Assembly: GCF_001580455.1 (NCBI RefSeq) | Contig: NZ_CP010951.1 | Coordinates: forward strand, 3,621,001 to 3,685,000 | DNA: 64,000 bases | Reading direction: 5' to 3' | Origin: Ramlibacter tataouinensis | Lineage (GTDB): Bacteria; Pseudomonadota; Gammaproteobacteria; Burkholderiales; Burkholderiaceae_C | Shown: piece by piece, positions 41,977 through 51,177 of the stretch | How positions within the stretch are numbered: position 1 is the stretch's first letter | Layout: each line of letters begins with the position of its first letter | The notes under the pieces: generated by a model | Told to the model about the DNA's origin: nothing | Databases searched by the model: none | The model's input: the letters and a program-made list of their open reading frames with translations, nothing else | Translations under genes and position numbers: made by a program

Positions 41977-42183
41977 ATGAGCCAGCCGAAGACGAAATTG
42001 TCGCGCCGGACATTGTTTGCAGGAGCGGGGACTGCCGGCGCCGTCGCCGCAGCCGCGACGCTGCTGCCCGGTGTGGTGCAAGACACCGCAAGCGCGCCCG
42101 AGATGAAGCAGCCGCCTGAAAAAGGCGGCGGCTATCAGCTGACGGAACACGTCAAGCGCTATTACAAGAGCACCCTCGTCTGA
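41977..42183 (+). CDS. Small Tat-signal protein of the formate dehydrogenase operon (FdhX-like)
   Basis: A 68-residue protein with a twin-arginine signal (SRRTLFAGAGTAGAVAAAATLLP) and a short mature part ending YQLTEHVKRYYKSTLV. Proteins of this size and ending precede the catalytic subunit in many Tat-exported formate dehydrogenase operons (called fdhX in Shewanella) and are thought to be a small accessory subunit. AAGGAG lies 7 bases before the ATG. The catalytic subunit gene begins 17 bases after its stop. Confidence 0.85.
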   Translation: MSQPKTKLSRRTLFAGAGTAGAVAAAATLLPGVVQDTASAPEMKQPPEKGGGYQLTEHVKRYYKSTLV

Positions 42184-42200
42184 CGCGCCTGGAGACTGCC

Positions 42201-45164
42201 ATGTTGCTGACAAAGAAATCGAGCGGCGTGCACGATGCTACGCGCTCGCCTTTCGTGCATAGCCTGCAGCGGGGCCTGTCGCAGGCCATCCCCACCATGG
42301 ACCGCCGCGCATTCCTGCGCCGCTCCGGGCTGGGTGTGGGCGCCGGCATTGCTGCCACGCAATTGACCCTGGTGACCAAGGCCAAGGCCAACGGCACCGG
42401 CGGGGTCGTGGGCGAAGGCAAGATCGAGGTCAGGCGCACCGTCTGCAGCCACTGCTCGGTGGGTTGCGCGATCGACGCTGTCGTCGAGAACGGCGTGTGG
42501 GTGCGCCAGGAACCGGTGTTCGATTCGCCGATCAACCTGGGTGCCCACTGCGCCAAGGGCGCGGCGATCCGCGAGCACGGCCACGGCGAATACCGCCTGC
42601 GCTACCCGATGAAGCTGGTGGACGGCAAGTACCAGCGCATCAGCTGGGACCAGGCCCTGAACGAGATCAGCGCCAAGATCCTGGAGCTGCGCAAGGCAAG
42701 CGGCCCCGAGGCCATGTACTGGATCGGCTCGTCCAAGCACAGTAACGAGCAGTCCTACCTGATGCGCAAGTTCGTCAGCCTCTGGGGCAGCAACAACTGC
42801 GACCACCAGGCGCGCATCTGCCACTCCACCACGGTGTCCGGCGTCGCCAACACCTGGGGCTACGGCGCGATGACGAACTCGTACAACGACATGCAGAACA
42901 GCAAGTGCGCGTTGTACATCGGCTCGAACGCCGCCGAGGCGCACCCGGTCAGCATGCTGCACATGCTGCACGCCAAGGAAAACGGCACCAAGATGATCGT
43001 GGCCGATCCGCGCTTCACCCGCACCGCGGCCAAGGCGGACGAGTACGTGCGCATCCGCTCGGGTTCCGACATCCCCTTCCTGTTCGGCGTGCTCTATCAC
43101 GTGTTCAAGAACGGCTGGGAAGACAAGAAGTACATCAACGACCGCGTCTACGGCATGGAGGACGTCCGCAAGGACGTGATGGCCAAGTGGACGCCGGACA
43201 AGGTCGAAGAGGCCTGCGGCGTGCCCGAGGCCACGGTCTACAAGGTCGCCGAGATGATGGCCAAGAACCGGCCGTCGACCATCGTGTGGTGCATGGGCCA
43301 GACCCAGCACAGCATCGGCAACGCCATGGTGCGCGCCTCCTGCATCCTGCAGCTGGCCCTGGGCAACATCGGTGTGTCGGGCGGCGGCGCCAACATCTTC
43401 CGCGGCCACGACAACGTGCAGGGCGCCACCGACGTCGGTCCCAACCCCGACTCGCTGCCCGGCTACTACGGCATCGTCGAAGGCTCGTGGCGCCACTACG
43501 CCAAGGTCTGGGGCGTGGACTACGACTGGATCAAGGGGCGCTTTGCCAACGTGGGCATGATGAGCAAGCCGGGGATCACGGTCTCGCGCTGGATCGACGG
43601 GGTGCTCGAGAAGAACGAGCTGATCGACCAGGATCCGAACCTGCGCGGCGTCGTGTACTGGGGCCACGCGCCCAACTCGCAGACGCGCGGCGTCGAGATG
43701 AAGCGGGCGATGGACAAGCTCGACCTGCTGGTGGTGATCGATCCCTACCCGTCGGCCACCGCCGCGATGGCGGCCATGCCGGGCAAGCCGGAGGACCTCA
43801 ATCCCAACCGGGCGGTCTACCTGCTGCCGGCGGCCACGCAGTTCGAGACCAGCGGCTCGGTGACGGCCTCGAACCGCTCGCTGCAATGGCGCGAGAAGGT
43901 GATCGAGCCGCTGTGGGAAAGCCGCAGCGACCACATGATCATGTACCAGCTGGCCGAAAAACTCGGATTCGGCAAGGAGCTGGTCAAGAACTACAAGATG
44001 CAGAAGGTCAAGGGCATGGACGAGCCCCTGCCGGACGACATCCTGCGCGAGATCAACAAGTCGAACTGGACCATCGGCTACACCGGCCAGAGTCCCGAGC
44101 GCCTGCAGGCGCACATGCGCAACATGTCGGCTTTCGACGTCAAGACGCTGCGGGCCAAGGGCAACGTCAAGGACAAGGTCAATGGCTACGACCTGACGGG
44201 CGACTACTTCGGCCTGCCGTGGCCGTGCTTCGGCACGCCGGAACTCAAGCACCCCGGCACCCACGTCCTGTACAACCCCTCGCTGCACGTGATGGACGGC
44301 GGCGGCAACTTCCGCGCGAACTTCGGCGTCGAACGCAACGGCGTGAACCTGCTGGCCGAGGACGGCTCCGCCTCCCTGGGCGCGGACATCCAGACCGGCT
44401 ACCCCGAATTCGATCACGTGCTGCTCAAGAAACTGGGCTGGTGGTCTGAACTCACCGACGCCGAGAAGGCGGCGGCAGAAGGCAAGAACTGGAAGACCGA
44501 CCTCTCGGGCGGGATCATCCGGGTGGTGATGAAGAACCACGGCTGCCACCCGTTCGGCAATGCCAAGGCGCGCGCGGTGGTCTGGAACTTCCCGGACGCC
44601 ATCCCGCAGCACCGCGAGCCGATCTACAGCACGCGGCCCGACCTGGTCGCCAAGTACCCCACCCACGACGACAAGAAGGCGTTCTGGCGCCTGCCGACGC
44701 TGTACAAGACGCTGCAGCAGAAGAACATCGAGGACAAGGTGGCGCAGAAGTTCCCGCTGATCCTGACCTCGGGGCGCCTGACCGAGTACGAGGGCGGCGG
44801 CGAGGAAACGCGCTCGAATCCCTGGCTGGCCGAGCTGCAGCAGGAAGCCTTCGTCGAGATCAACCCGCAGGCGGCCACCGAGCGCAGCATCCGGCACGGC
44901 GACCGCGTCTGGCTGGTCAGCCCGACCGGCGCGCGGCTGAACGTGCAGGCCCTGGTCACCGAGCGCGTGGGCCCGGACACGGTGTGGATGCCGTTCCACT
45001 TCTCGGGGCGCTGGCTGGGCGCCGACATGCTGGCCTACTACCCCAGCGGGGCGGCGCCGGTGGTGCGTGGCGAGGCGGTGAATACCGCCACGACCTACGG
45101 CTACGACAGCGTCACCATGATGCAAGAGACCAAGACCACGATCTGCCAGATCGAACGGGCCTGA
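42201..45164 (+). CDS. Tat-exported formate dehydrogenase, catalytic alpha subunit
   Basis: The 987-residue subunit has an unusually long N-region before the twin-arginine motif (RRAFLRR, 35-41), a [4Fe-4S] cluster (Cys82, Cys85, Cys89, Cys117), and pterin domains with the metal ligand Cys207 (ARICHSTT) followed by His208. It therefore uses cysteine, not selenocysteine. MGQTQHSIGN, GPNPDSLPGYY and RLTEYEGGGEETRSN are typical of the periplasmic FDH3-type branch. The mature protein should face the periplasm and pass electrons to the beta and cytochrome b subunits. GGAG precedes the ATG. Confidence 0.93.
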   Translation: MLLTKKSSGVHDATRSPFVHSLQRGLSQAIPTMDRRAFLRRSGLGVGAGIAATQLTLVTKAKANGTGGVVGEGKIEVRRTVCSHCSVGCAIDAVVENGVWVRQEPVFDSPINLGAHCAKGAAIREHGHGEYRLRYPMKLVDGKYQRISWDQALNEISAKILELRKASGPEAMYWIGSSKHSNEQSYLMRKFVSLWGSNNCDHQARICHSTTVSGVANTWGYGAMTNSYNDMQNSKCALYIGSNAAEAHPVSMLHMLHAKENGTKMIVADPRFTRTAAKADEYVRIRSGSDIPFLFGVLYHVFKNGWEDKKYINDRVYGMEDVRKDVMAKWTPDKVEEACGVPEATVYKVAEMMAKNRPSTIVWCMGQTQHSIGNAMVRASCILQLALGNIGVSGGGANIFRGHDNVQGATDVGPNPDSLPGYYGIVEGSWRHYAKVWGVDYDWIKGRFANVGMMSKPGITVSRWIDGVLEKNELIDQDPNLRGVVYWGHAPNSQTRGVEMKRAMDKLDLLVVIDPYPSATAAMAAMPGKPEDLNPNRAVYLLPAATQFETSGSVTASNRSLQWREKVIEPLWESRSDHMIMYQLAEKLGFGKELVKNYKMQKVKGMDEPLPDDILREINKSNWTIGYTGQSPERLQAHMRNMSAFDVKTLRAKGNVKDKVNGYDLTGDYFGLPWPCFGTPELKHPGTHVLYNPSLHVMDGGGNFRANFGVERNGVNLLAEDGSASLGADIQTGYPEFDHVLLKKLGWWSELTDAEKAAAEGKNWKTDLSGGIIRVVMKNHGCHPFGNAKARAVVWNFPDAIPQHREPIYSTRPDLVAKYPTHDDKKAFWRLPTLYKTLQQKNIEDKVAQKFPLILTSGRLTEYEGGGEETRSNPWLAELQQEAFVEINPQAATERSIRHGDRVWLVSPTGARLNVQALVTERVGPDTVWMPFHFSGRWLGADMLAYYPSGAAPVVRGEAVNTATTYGYDSVTMMQETKTTICQIERA

Positions 45165-45183
45165 CCGCAGCGAGGAGACGACG

Positions 45184-45801
45184 ATGGCACGAATGAAATT
45201 CATCTGTGACTCCGAACGCTGCATCGAATGCAACGGTTGCGTCACGGCCTGCAAGAACGAACACGAGGTCCCCTGGGGCGTGAACCGGCGCCGGGTGGTC
45301 ACGCTCAATGACGGCGTGCCGGGCGAGCGCTCGATCTCGGTGGCCTGCATGCACTGCTCGGACGCGCCCTGCATGGCGGTGTGCCCGGTCAACTGCTTCT
45401 ACCGCACGGACGAGGGCGTGGTGCTGCACGACAAGGACGTGTGCATCGGCTGCGGCTACTGCAGCTATGCCTGCCCGTTCGGTGCGCCGCAGTTCCCGTC
45501 GGCCGGCAACTTCGGCGTGCGCGGCAAGATGGACAAGTGCACCTTCTGCGCCGGCGGCCCCGAGGCCAACGGATCGCAGGCCGAGTTCGAAAAGTACGGA
45601 CGCAACCGCCTGGCCGAAGGCAAGCTTCCGGCCTGCGCGGAGATGTGCTCGACCAAGGCGCTGATCGCCGGCGACGGCGATGTGGTGGCCGATATCTTCC
45701 GCAACCGCGTCATCAAGCGCGGCAAGGGCGCCGAGGCCTGGGGTTGGGGCACTGCCTACGGCTCCAAGCAGGCGGGCCAGCCGCAGGGAGGCAAGTCATG
45801 A
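45184..45801 (+). CDS. fdh3B: Formate dehydrogenase FDH3-type beta subunit (four [4Fe-4S])
   Basis: The 205-residue electron-transfer subunit has four Cys groups: CIECNGCVTACK, CMHCSDAPCMAVCP, CIGCGYCSYACP and CTFC with CAEMC, giving four [4Fe-4S] clusters. It lacks its own signal peptide, so it is probably co-exported with the alpha subunit. GAGGAG lies 8 bases before the ATG, 20 bases after the alpha gene. The C-terminal membrane anchor of E. coli FdnH is absent, as usual for this shorter family. Confidence 0.93.
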   Translation: MARMKFICDSERCIECNGCVTACKNEHEVPWGVNRRRVVTLNDGVPGERSISVACMHCSDAPCMAVCPVNCFYRTDEGVVLHDKDVCIGCGYCSYACPFGAPQFPSAGNFGVRGKMDKCTFCAGGPEANGSQAEFEKYGRNRLAEGKLPACAEMCSTKALIAGDGDVVADIFRNRVIKRGKGAEAWGWGTAYGSKQAGQPQGGKS

Positions 45802-46040
45802 CGAAGCGCCGCATTGTCTGGGTCGTGTGGCCAGTGGCCGCGGTGGCGGCGCTGGCCGCATGCAGCGAGAAGCCGCAGACCATGGGGGGCAGCAACAGCA
45901 AGCAGGACGCTGCGGCCTTCCAGGGCACCGGCATGCCCTATGTGGCAACGGGCTGGAAGCCGGGCGACAAGACCAGTTGGGAGCAGCAGCTCAAGACGCG
46001 CGCCCAGATGGGCCAGAACGACTACAACAAGGTGCCCTGA
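45798..46040 (+). CDS. Small lipoprotein of the formate dehydrogenase operon
   Basis: An 80-residue protein with a lipoprotein signal (AALAAC, Cys22) and a mature part of 59 residues rich in Gly, Lys and Gln (MPYVATGWKPGDKTSWEQQLK). It overlaps the beta gene stop (ATGA) and its own stop overlaps the cytochrome b start (TGATG), so it is fully coupled within the operon. I do not recognise a named family. The position suggests an envelope accessory or assembly role. Confidence 0.8.
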   Translation: MTKRRIVWVVWPVAAVAALAACSEKPQTMGGSNSKQDAAAFQGTGMPYVATGWKPGDKTSWEQQLKTRAQMGQNDYNKVP

Positions 46041-47239
46041 TGCGGGCGCTCAGATCGTTGCTGCTGGCCGGTTTGCTGGGCGTTGCACTGGGCGCCGGCG
46101 CGCAGGCGCCTAAACAGGACGAGGTGCCCTCGGCGCCGGCGACGCCCGCCGCACCGGGCGGTATCCAGAGCCAGAACATCTTCGACGTCAAGCCCGAGGT
46201 CAAACCCGACGCGAGCTCGGATCCGAAGTACCTCGAGCAGGGCAATGCCGAGCGCAACAAGGTCCAGCCCGGCAATAACTCGCCGATGTGGCGCGGCGTG
46301 GAAAAAGGCATCGAGGGCTTCACCAGCTATCCGCGCGACAAGTATCCGGAAGCCGGTGTCCTGATCCAGGCGCCAGTGCAGTATCCGGGTTCGCGATTCG
46401 TGTCAGCCGGGGAAGCCTGGCGGCAGGTGCGCAACAACTGGCTGCTGCCCTACGGCGGCGCGCTGGTGATTATTTTTGCCGTCGCGCTGGCTATCTTTTA
46501 CTTCGCGCGCGGACCCATCGGCCACCAAGACGCGGTGGGTGGCGGGGGGCGGCGCATTGAGCGTTTCACACCCTTCGAGCGCGCGGCGCACTGGACCAAC
46601 GCCATCGCCTTCTGCGTGCTGGCGATCTCCGGCCTGGTGATGGCCTTCGGCAGGTTCTTCCTGGTGCCGGTGCTGGGCCTGCAGCTGAACGGCTGGCTGA
46701 CCTATGCGCTGAAGAACCTGCACAACTTCTTCGGCCCGCTGTTCGCGGTCTCGCTGGTGGTGGTGATCATCACCTTCATCAAGGATGAGCTCCCGCGCCG
46801 CGGCGACCTGGGCTGGCTGTTGAAAGTGAGCGGCGTGTTCAGGCGATCCTGGCAGGAGCCGCCCACGCACCGGTTCAACGCAGGCGAAAAGGTCGTGTTC
46901 TGGCTGGGCGTGGTGTTGCTGGGCGTGGTGGTGGTCGCTTCGGGCCTGGTGCTGGACAAGCTGGTGCCTTCCATCGAGTACCTGCGTGGCACCATGCAGA
47001 CGGCGCACATGATTCACCTGGCTGCGGCGGTGCTGATGATCTGCCTGACGGGTTTCCACATCTACCTCGGCACCGTCGGCATGCGAGGTGCCTATGCAGC
47101 GATGCGCCACGGCTACGTGGACGAAGCCTGGGCGCGCGAGCACCACGCCTACTGGGCCGAAGACATCGCAGCCGGAAAAATCCCGGCCGAGCGCAGCCAG
47201 CAGCCGGTGATCCCCAGCGACCAGGCACGGCCCGCCTGA
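46040..47239 (+). CDS. Formate dehydrogenase cytochrome b (gamma) subunit
   Basis: The 399-residue membrane subunit has a signal peptide (to about residue 22), a 110-residue Pro-rich periplasmic region, a membrane helix at about 135-157, then a four-helix cytochrome b core (AHWTNAIAFCVLAISGLVM, LHNFFGPLFAVSLVVVIITFI, VFWLGVVLLGVVVVASGL, HMIHLAAAVLMICLTGFHIYL) with histidines suited to bind two b haems. It anchors the complex and passes electrons to quinone. The long N-terminal periplasmic extension is typical of the FdhC branch, not of E. coli FdnI. Confidence 0.9.
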   Translation: MRALRSLLLAGLLGVALGAGAQAPKQDEVPSAPATPAAPGGIQSQNIFDVKPEVKPDASSDPKYLEQGNAERNKVQPGNNSPMWRGVEKGIEGFTSYPRDKYPEAGVLIQAPVQYPGSRFVSAGEAWRQVRNNWLLPYGGALVIIFAVALAIFYFARGPIGHQDAVGGGGRRIERFTPFERAAHWTNAIAFCVLAISGLVMAFGRFFLVPVLGLQLNGWLTYALKNLHNFFGPLFAVSLVVVIITFIKDELPRRGDLGWLLKVSGVFRRSWQEPPTHRFNAGEKVVFWLGVVLLGVVVVASGLVLDKLVPSIEYLRGTMQTAHMIHLAAAVLMICLTGFHIYLGTVGMRGAYAAMRHGYVDEAWAREHHAYWAEDIAAGKIPAERSQQPVIPSDQARPA

Positions 47240-47262
47240 GGGCCATGGAGGGAATTCGACAA

Positions 47263-47697
47263 ATGATGAAACAGCTACTCGTGCCCTCGCTGCTCGCCGT
47301 CGCCTTCGGCGCGGCCTTCGCGAAGCTGCCCGCGCCGGACGACGCCACCAAGGCCAAGGCCGCCGAGACCACGGCCAGGGCCGCATGGCAGGCCAAGATG
47401 GATGGCTACCAGCTGTGCAAGTCGCAGGACAAGGTCGTTGCCGTCTACCAGAAGAACGCCGGCAAGAACGGCGGCAAGCCCGCGCCGACGCCGGTGGCCG
47501 CCCAGCCCGCTGCGAGCGGCGCAACGCCCGCCGCCGCGCCGCCGTCGCCATGCACGGACCCAGGGCCTTTCGCCTACACCCCGCCGGAGCAGAAGCCCCT
47601 GGAAGCCTCAGGGGCGCACTCGCCTCCGCCCACGGCCGCCAGCCCGCCCAGCGTGAAGGCCGAGTCGGCGCAGATGGCGCCCGCGCAGAAGAAGTAG
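47263..47697 (+). CDS. Periplasmic Pro/Ala-rich protein of the formate dehydrogenase operon, unknown function
   Basis: A 144-residue protein with a signal peptide (LLVPSLLAVAFGAAFAK), a short helical part (ATKAKAAETTARAAWQAKMDGYQLCKSQDKVVAVY) and a Pro/Ala-rich tail. It has two cysteines (in YQLCKSQ and PSPCTDP). GGAGG lies about 10 bases before the chosen ATG at 47263; an ATG at 47245 would add six residues. It sits between the cytochrome b gene and fdhD, so its job is probably tied to this enzyme. I do not recognise a named family. Confidence 0.7.
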   Translation: MMKQLLVPSLLAVAFGAAFAKLPAPDDATKAKAAETTARAAWQAKMDGYQLCKSQDKVVAVYQKNAGKNGGKPAPTPVAAQPAASGATPAAAPPSPCTDPGPFAYTPPEQKPLEASGAHSPPPTAASPPSVKAESAQMAPAQKK

Positions 47698-47750
47698 GGA
47701 CAGTAGGGCCGGCCCGCCCGTAGGGCAGGACTTCGCGGTAATCTCTGCGG

Positions 47751-48590
47751 ATGTCCCTGCCCTTCCTTACCGAGGCCAACGTTCCGCTCACGCGCGAGAT
47801 CGAAACCGTCAACGAGCACGGCGAGCGCAGCACCACCTCGATCCCGGCCGAGCGGCCGCTGACGGTCTATGTGGACCGGCAGGAACTCGTCACGCTGATG
47901 ACCCTGGGCGCGCGGCCCGAATGGCTGGTGTTGGGTTACCTGCGCAACCAGCGGCTGGTGCGCTCGGTGGACGAGGTGGAATCGATCACCGTCGATTGGG
48001 AGGTTGGCGCGGCCGCCGTCAAGACCCGGCGCGGCATCGCCGACCTGAAGCAGCGCACCGCGCGCCGCGTGGTGACCACCGGCTGCGGGCAGGGCAGCGT
48101 GTTCGGCGGGCTCATGGACGAGATCGAATCGATTCAGCTGCCTGAAGCGGGCATCACCCAGGCGCAGCTGTACGGCATCCTCAATGCCATCCGCCTTCAG
48201 GAGAGCACGTACAAGTCGGCCGGCTCGGTGCATGGCTGCGCACTGTTCGAAGGCGAGCGGCTGCTGCTGTTCATCGAGGACGTGGGCCGCCACAACGCCA
48301 TCGACACCATCGCCGGCTGGATGTGGCTGCAGGGCATCGCGGATGCGCGCGACAAGGTGTTCTACACGACGGGGCGCCTGACCAGCGAGATGATCATCAA
48401 GTCGGCCCAGATCGGCGTGCCCGTCGTGGTCTCGCGCAGCGGCACCACGCAAATGGGCTACGAGATCGCGCAGCGCCTCGGCCTCTGCGCCATCGGGCGC
48501 GCGACCAACAAGCATTTCCTGTGCTATACCGCCGCGCACCGCCTGCAGCTGCAGCCCGAGTTGGCGGCGGCCACGCTGCGCGTGGCCTGA
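47751..48590 (+). CDS. fdhD: Formate dehydrogenase accessory sulfurtransferase FdhD
   Basis: The 279-residue protein transfers sulfur from a cysteine desulfurase to the pterin cofactor, which formate dehydrogenases need for activity. The candidate sulfur-carrying Cys112 lies in TTGCGQGSVFGG; E. coli FdhD has a CxxC there, whereas this protein keeps a single Cys. VHGCALFEGERLLLFIEDVGRHNAID and VVSRSGTTQMGYEIA are conserved. Being the only fdhD in the window, it may serve both formate dehydrogenases. Confidence 0.93.
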   Translation: MSLPFLTEANVPLTREIETVNEHGERSTTSIPAERPLTVYVDRQELVTLMTLGARPEWLVLGYLRNQRLVRSVDEVESITVDWEVGAAAVKTRRGIADLKQRTARRVVTTGCGQGSVFGGLMDEIESIQLPEAGITQAQLYGILNAIRLQESTYKSAGSVHGCALFEGERLLLFIEDVGRHNAIDTIAGWMWLQGIADARDKVFYTTGRLTSEMIIKSAQIGVPVVVSRSGTTQMGYEIAQRLGLCAIGRATNKHFLCYTAAHRLQLQPELAAATLRVA

Positions 48591-48639
48591 AATCGCAGCG
48601 GCTGGTCCGCTGAATCATTACTAGGTTACGCTGGCGCCC

Positions 48640-51156
48640 ATGGCATCTGTCTGGCATCTGGGCTGGCGAACCCTGTGGCGCGACCTGCGCGCCGGCGAGT
48701 TGCGCCTTCTGATCGTGGCGGTCACGCTGGCCGTGGCCGCGTTGACCGCGGTGGGATTTTTCGCCGACCGCCTCAAGGGCGGGCTGGCGCGCGATGCGCG
48801 GCAGCTGCTGGGCGGCGATGCGGTCGTGGTGAGCGACAACCCGACGCCCCCGGAGTTCGGTCAAAAGGCGCGCGAACTGGGCCTTGGCGCACTCACCACG
48901 GCGACTTTTCCCACCATGGCGCGGGCCACCGACGCGCAGGGCGGCGCGAGCCGCCTGGTCTCTCTCAAGGCCGTTCCGTCCGGCTATCCGCTGCGCGGAA
49001 ACCTGAGCACTGCTGCCTCGCGCGACAGGGCAGGCGCGCCCACCCGCGACGTCCCAGCGCCGGGCCAGGCTTGGGTGGAGGCGTCGCTGCTCGAAGCGCT
49101 GGGACTGGACCTGGGCGACCCGCTGTTGCTGGGTGATACGCAGCTGCGCATCGCCCGTGTCATCACGCTGGAGCCGGATCGCGGCGCGGGGTTCCTGAGC
49201 TTCGCGCCGCGTGTGATGATGAACGAGGCGGACCTGCCGGCAAGTCGCCTGATCCTGCCCGCCAGCCGGGTCTCCTGGCGCTTTGCCGTCGCGGGTCCGG
49301 ATCGCAAGGTGGCGCAGTTCGCACAGTGGGCGCAGCAGCAAGCGACGAGACCTGAGGTGCGCGGCGTGCGTATCGAGTCCTTTGAAAGCGGCCGGCCCGA
49401 GATGCGGCAGACGCTGGACCGGGCCGAGAAATTCCTGAACCTGGTGGCCCTGCTCGCGGCGCTGCTCAGCGCGGTGGCCGTGGCACTGGCCGCGCGCGGC
49501 TTCGCCACCAGCCATCTCGACGATTGCGCCATGCTGCGCGTGCTCGGCCAAAGCCAGCGCACCATCGCGGGCGCTTACACGCTCGAGTTCGCTCTGGTGG
49601 GCTTGGCGGCCAGCCTGCTGGGGGTGGCAATTGGCTTTGGCATCCACTACGTGTTCGTGTTCCTGCTGTCCGGGCTGGTGGAAACCACGCTGCCGGCTTC
49701 GAGCGCCTGGCCGGCCGCGTTCGGGCTGGGCATGGGATTGACCTTGCTGTTCGCCTTCGGCCTGCCGCCGGTGCTGCAGCTGGCGCAGGTGCCGCCGCTG
49801 CGGGTGATCCGGCGCGACATCGGCAACCTCAAGCCGGCCTCGGCCGCGGTGCTGGCCCTGGGCGTGGCCGGTTTCGCCGCGCTGCTGCTGGGCGCAAGCA
49901 GCGACCTCAAACTCGGGGGCATGGCGGTGGGCGGCTTTGCCGGCGCCGTGGTCCTGTTCGCGCTCCTGAGCTGGGCGGCGGTCAAGCTGCTGCGTGTGTC
50001 GGTCAACGAAGCCACGGCGCCGCGCTGGCTGGTGCTGGCGACGCGGCAGGTCAGCGCACGCCCGGCCTATGCGGTGGTGCAGGTGAGCGCGCTGGCGGTG
50101 GGCCTGCTGGCGCTGGTGCTGCTGGTGCTGCTGCGCACCGACCTGGTCGCCAGCTGGCGGCGCGCCACGCCGGCCGACGCGCCGAACCGCTTCGTGATCA
50201 ACGTGATGCCCGAGCAGGCGGGCGATTTCCAGGCCGCCCTGCAGACGGCGGGCGTCAAGAACTACGACTGGTTCCCGATGATCCGCGGGCGCCTGGTGGC
50301 GGTGAACGGCCGCGCGGTCGCGCCGGGCGACTACACGGACGACCGCGCCAAGCGCCTGGTCGACCGCGAGTTCAATCTCTCGACCACGCCGGTGCAGCCG
50401 GCGCACAACCTTGTGGTGCAGGGCCACTGGACGCCGCAGGAGCAGGGTGCGATCAGCGTCGAAGAGGGCATTGCCACCACCCTGGGCCTGAAACTGGGCG
50501 ACAGCCTGCGCTTCGACATCGGCGGCGTCACCAACGAGTCGCGCATCACGTCATTGCGCAAGGTCGACTGGGGCTCGATGCGCGCCAATTTCTTCGTGAT
50601 CTACCCGGTGAGTGAGCTCAAGGATGTGCCGGTCACCTTCATGAGCGCCTTCCGCGCGCCCGAGCGCCGGGGCTTCGACAACGAGCTGGTTCGGCGCTTC
50701 CCCAACATCACCAACGTCGACATGACGGCCACCATCAACCAGGTGCAGGGCGTGCTGGACAAGGTGGTGCGCGCGGTCGAATTCCTGTTCGGCTTCACGC
50801 TGGCGGCCGGCCTGGTGGTGCTGTTCGCGTCGGTCACCGCCACGCGCGAGGAGCGGGCCCGCGAGTTCGCCGTGATGCGTGCAGTGGGCGCCAGCGGCGC
50901 CTTGCTGCGCCAGGTCCAGCGCGCCGAACTGGTTGGCGTGGGCCTGCTCGCGGGCTTCCTGGCCAGCATCGTGGCCGCCGCGGTCGGCTGGGGCATGGCG
51001 CGCTATGTGTTCGACTTCGACTGGACCGCTTCGGCCTGGGTGCCGTTCTTCGGCGCGCTCGCAGGCGCCGCGCTGGCTCTGGCGGCGGGCTGGTGGGGCC
51101 TGCGCGAGGTGCTGCGGCGGCCGGTGGTCGAGACCCTGCGCCGGGCGGCGGAATAG
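48640..51156 (+). CDS. FtsX-like ABC transporter permease (YbbP type)
   Basis: The 838-residue membrane protein has an N-terminal helix (LLIVAVTLAVAALTAVGFFADRL), a large extracytoplasmic domain, and two FtsX-type permease modules (about 255-400 and 700-830; LRVLGQSQRTIAGAYTLEFALVGLAASLLGV and MRAVGASGALLRQVQRAELVGVGLLAGFL). YbbP/YbbA systems are thought to act in lipid or lipoprotein export or efflux. The usual ATPase gene (ybbA-like) is not next to it; the flanking genes are fdhD and a truncated haemoglobin, so the partner must lie elsewhere. Confidence 0.88.
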   Translation: MASVWHLGWRTLWRDLRAGELRLLIVAVTLAVAALTAVGFFADRLKGGLARDARQLLGGDAVVVSDNPTPPEFGQKARELGLGALTTATFPTMARATDAQGGASRLVSLKAVPSGYPLRGNLSTAASRDRAGAPTRDVPAPGQAWVEASLLEALGLDLGDPLLLGDTQLRIARVITLEPDRGAGFLSFAPRVMMNEADLPASRLILPASRVSWRFAVAGPDRKVAQFAQWAQQQATRPEVRGVRIESFESGRPEMRQTLDRAEKFLNLVALLAALLSAVAVALAARGFATSHLDDCAMLRVLGQSQRTIAGAYTLEFALVGLAASLLGVAIGFGIHYVFVFLLSGLVETTLPASSAWPAAFGLGMGLTLLFAFGLPPVLQLAQVPPLRVIRRDIGNLKPASAAVLALGVAGFAALLLGASSDLKLGGMAVGGFAGAVVLFALLSWAAVKLLRVSVNEATAPRWLVLATRQVSARPAYAVVQVSALAVGLLALVLLVLLRTDLVASWRRATPADAPNRFVINVMPEQAGDFQAALQTAGVKNYDWFPMIRGRLVAVNGRAVAPGDYTDDRAKRLVDREFNLSTTPVQPAHNLVVQGHWTPQEQGAISVEEGIATTLGLKLGDSLRFDIGGVTNESRITSLRKVDWGSMRANFFVIYPVSELKDVPVTFMSAFRAPERRGFDNELVRRFPNITNVDMTATINQVQGVLDKVVRAVEFLFGFTLAAGLVVLFASVTATREERAREFAVMRAVGASGALLRQVQRAELVGVGLLAGFLASIVAAAVGWGMARYVFDFDWTASAWVPFFGALAGAALALAAGWWGLREVLRRPVVETLRRAAE

Positions 51157-51177
51157 CCGCAACGCGACAATACGGAG

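Noticed and set aside
42162..45392. A frame of over 1000 codons on the minus strand opposite the membrane formate dehydrogenase alpha gene.
   Set aside because: It is a GC-bias shadow: no recognisable domain, and the plus strand holds a complete enzyme with all cluster ligands.
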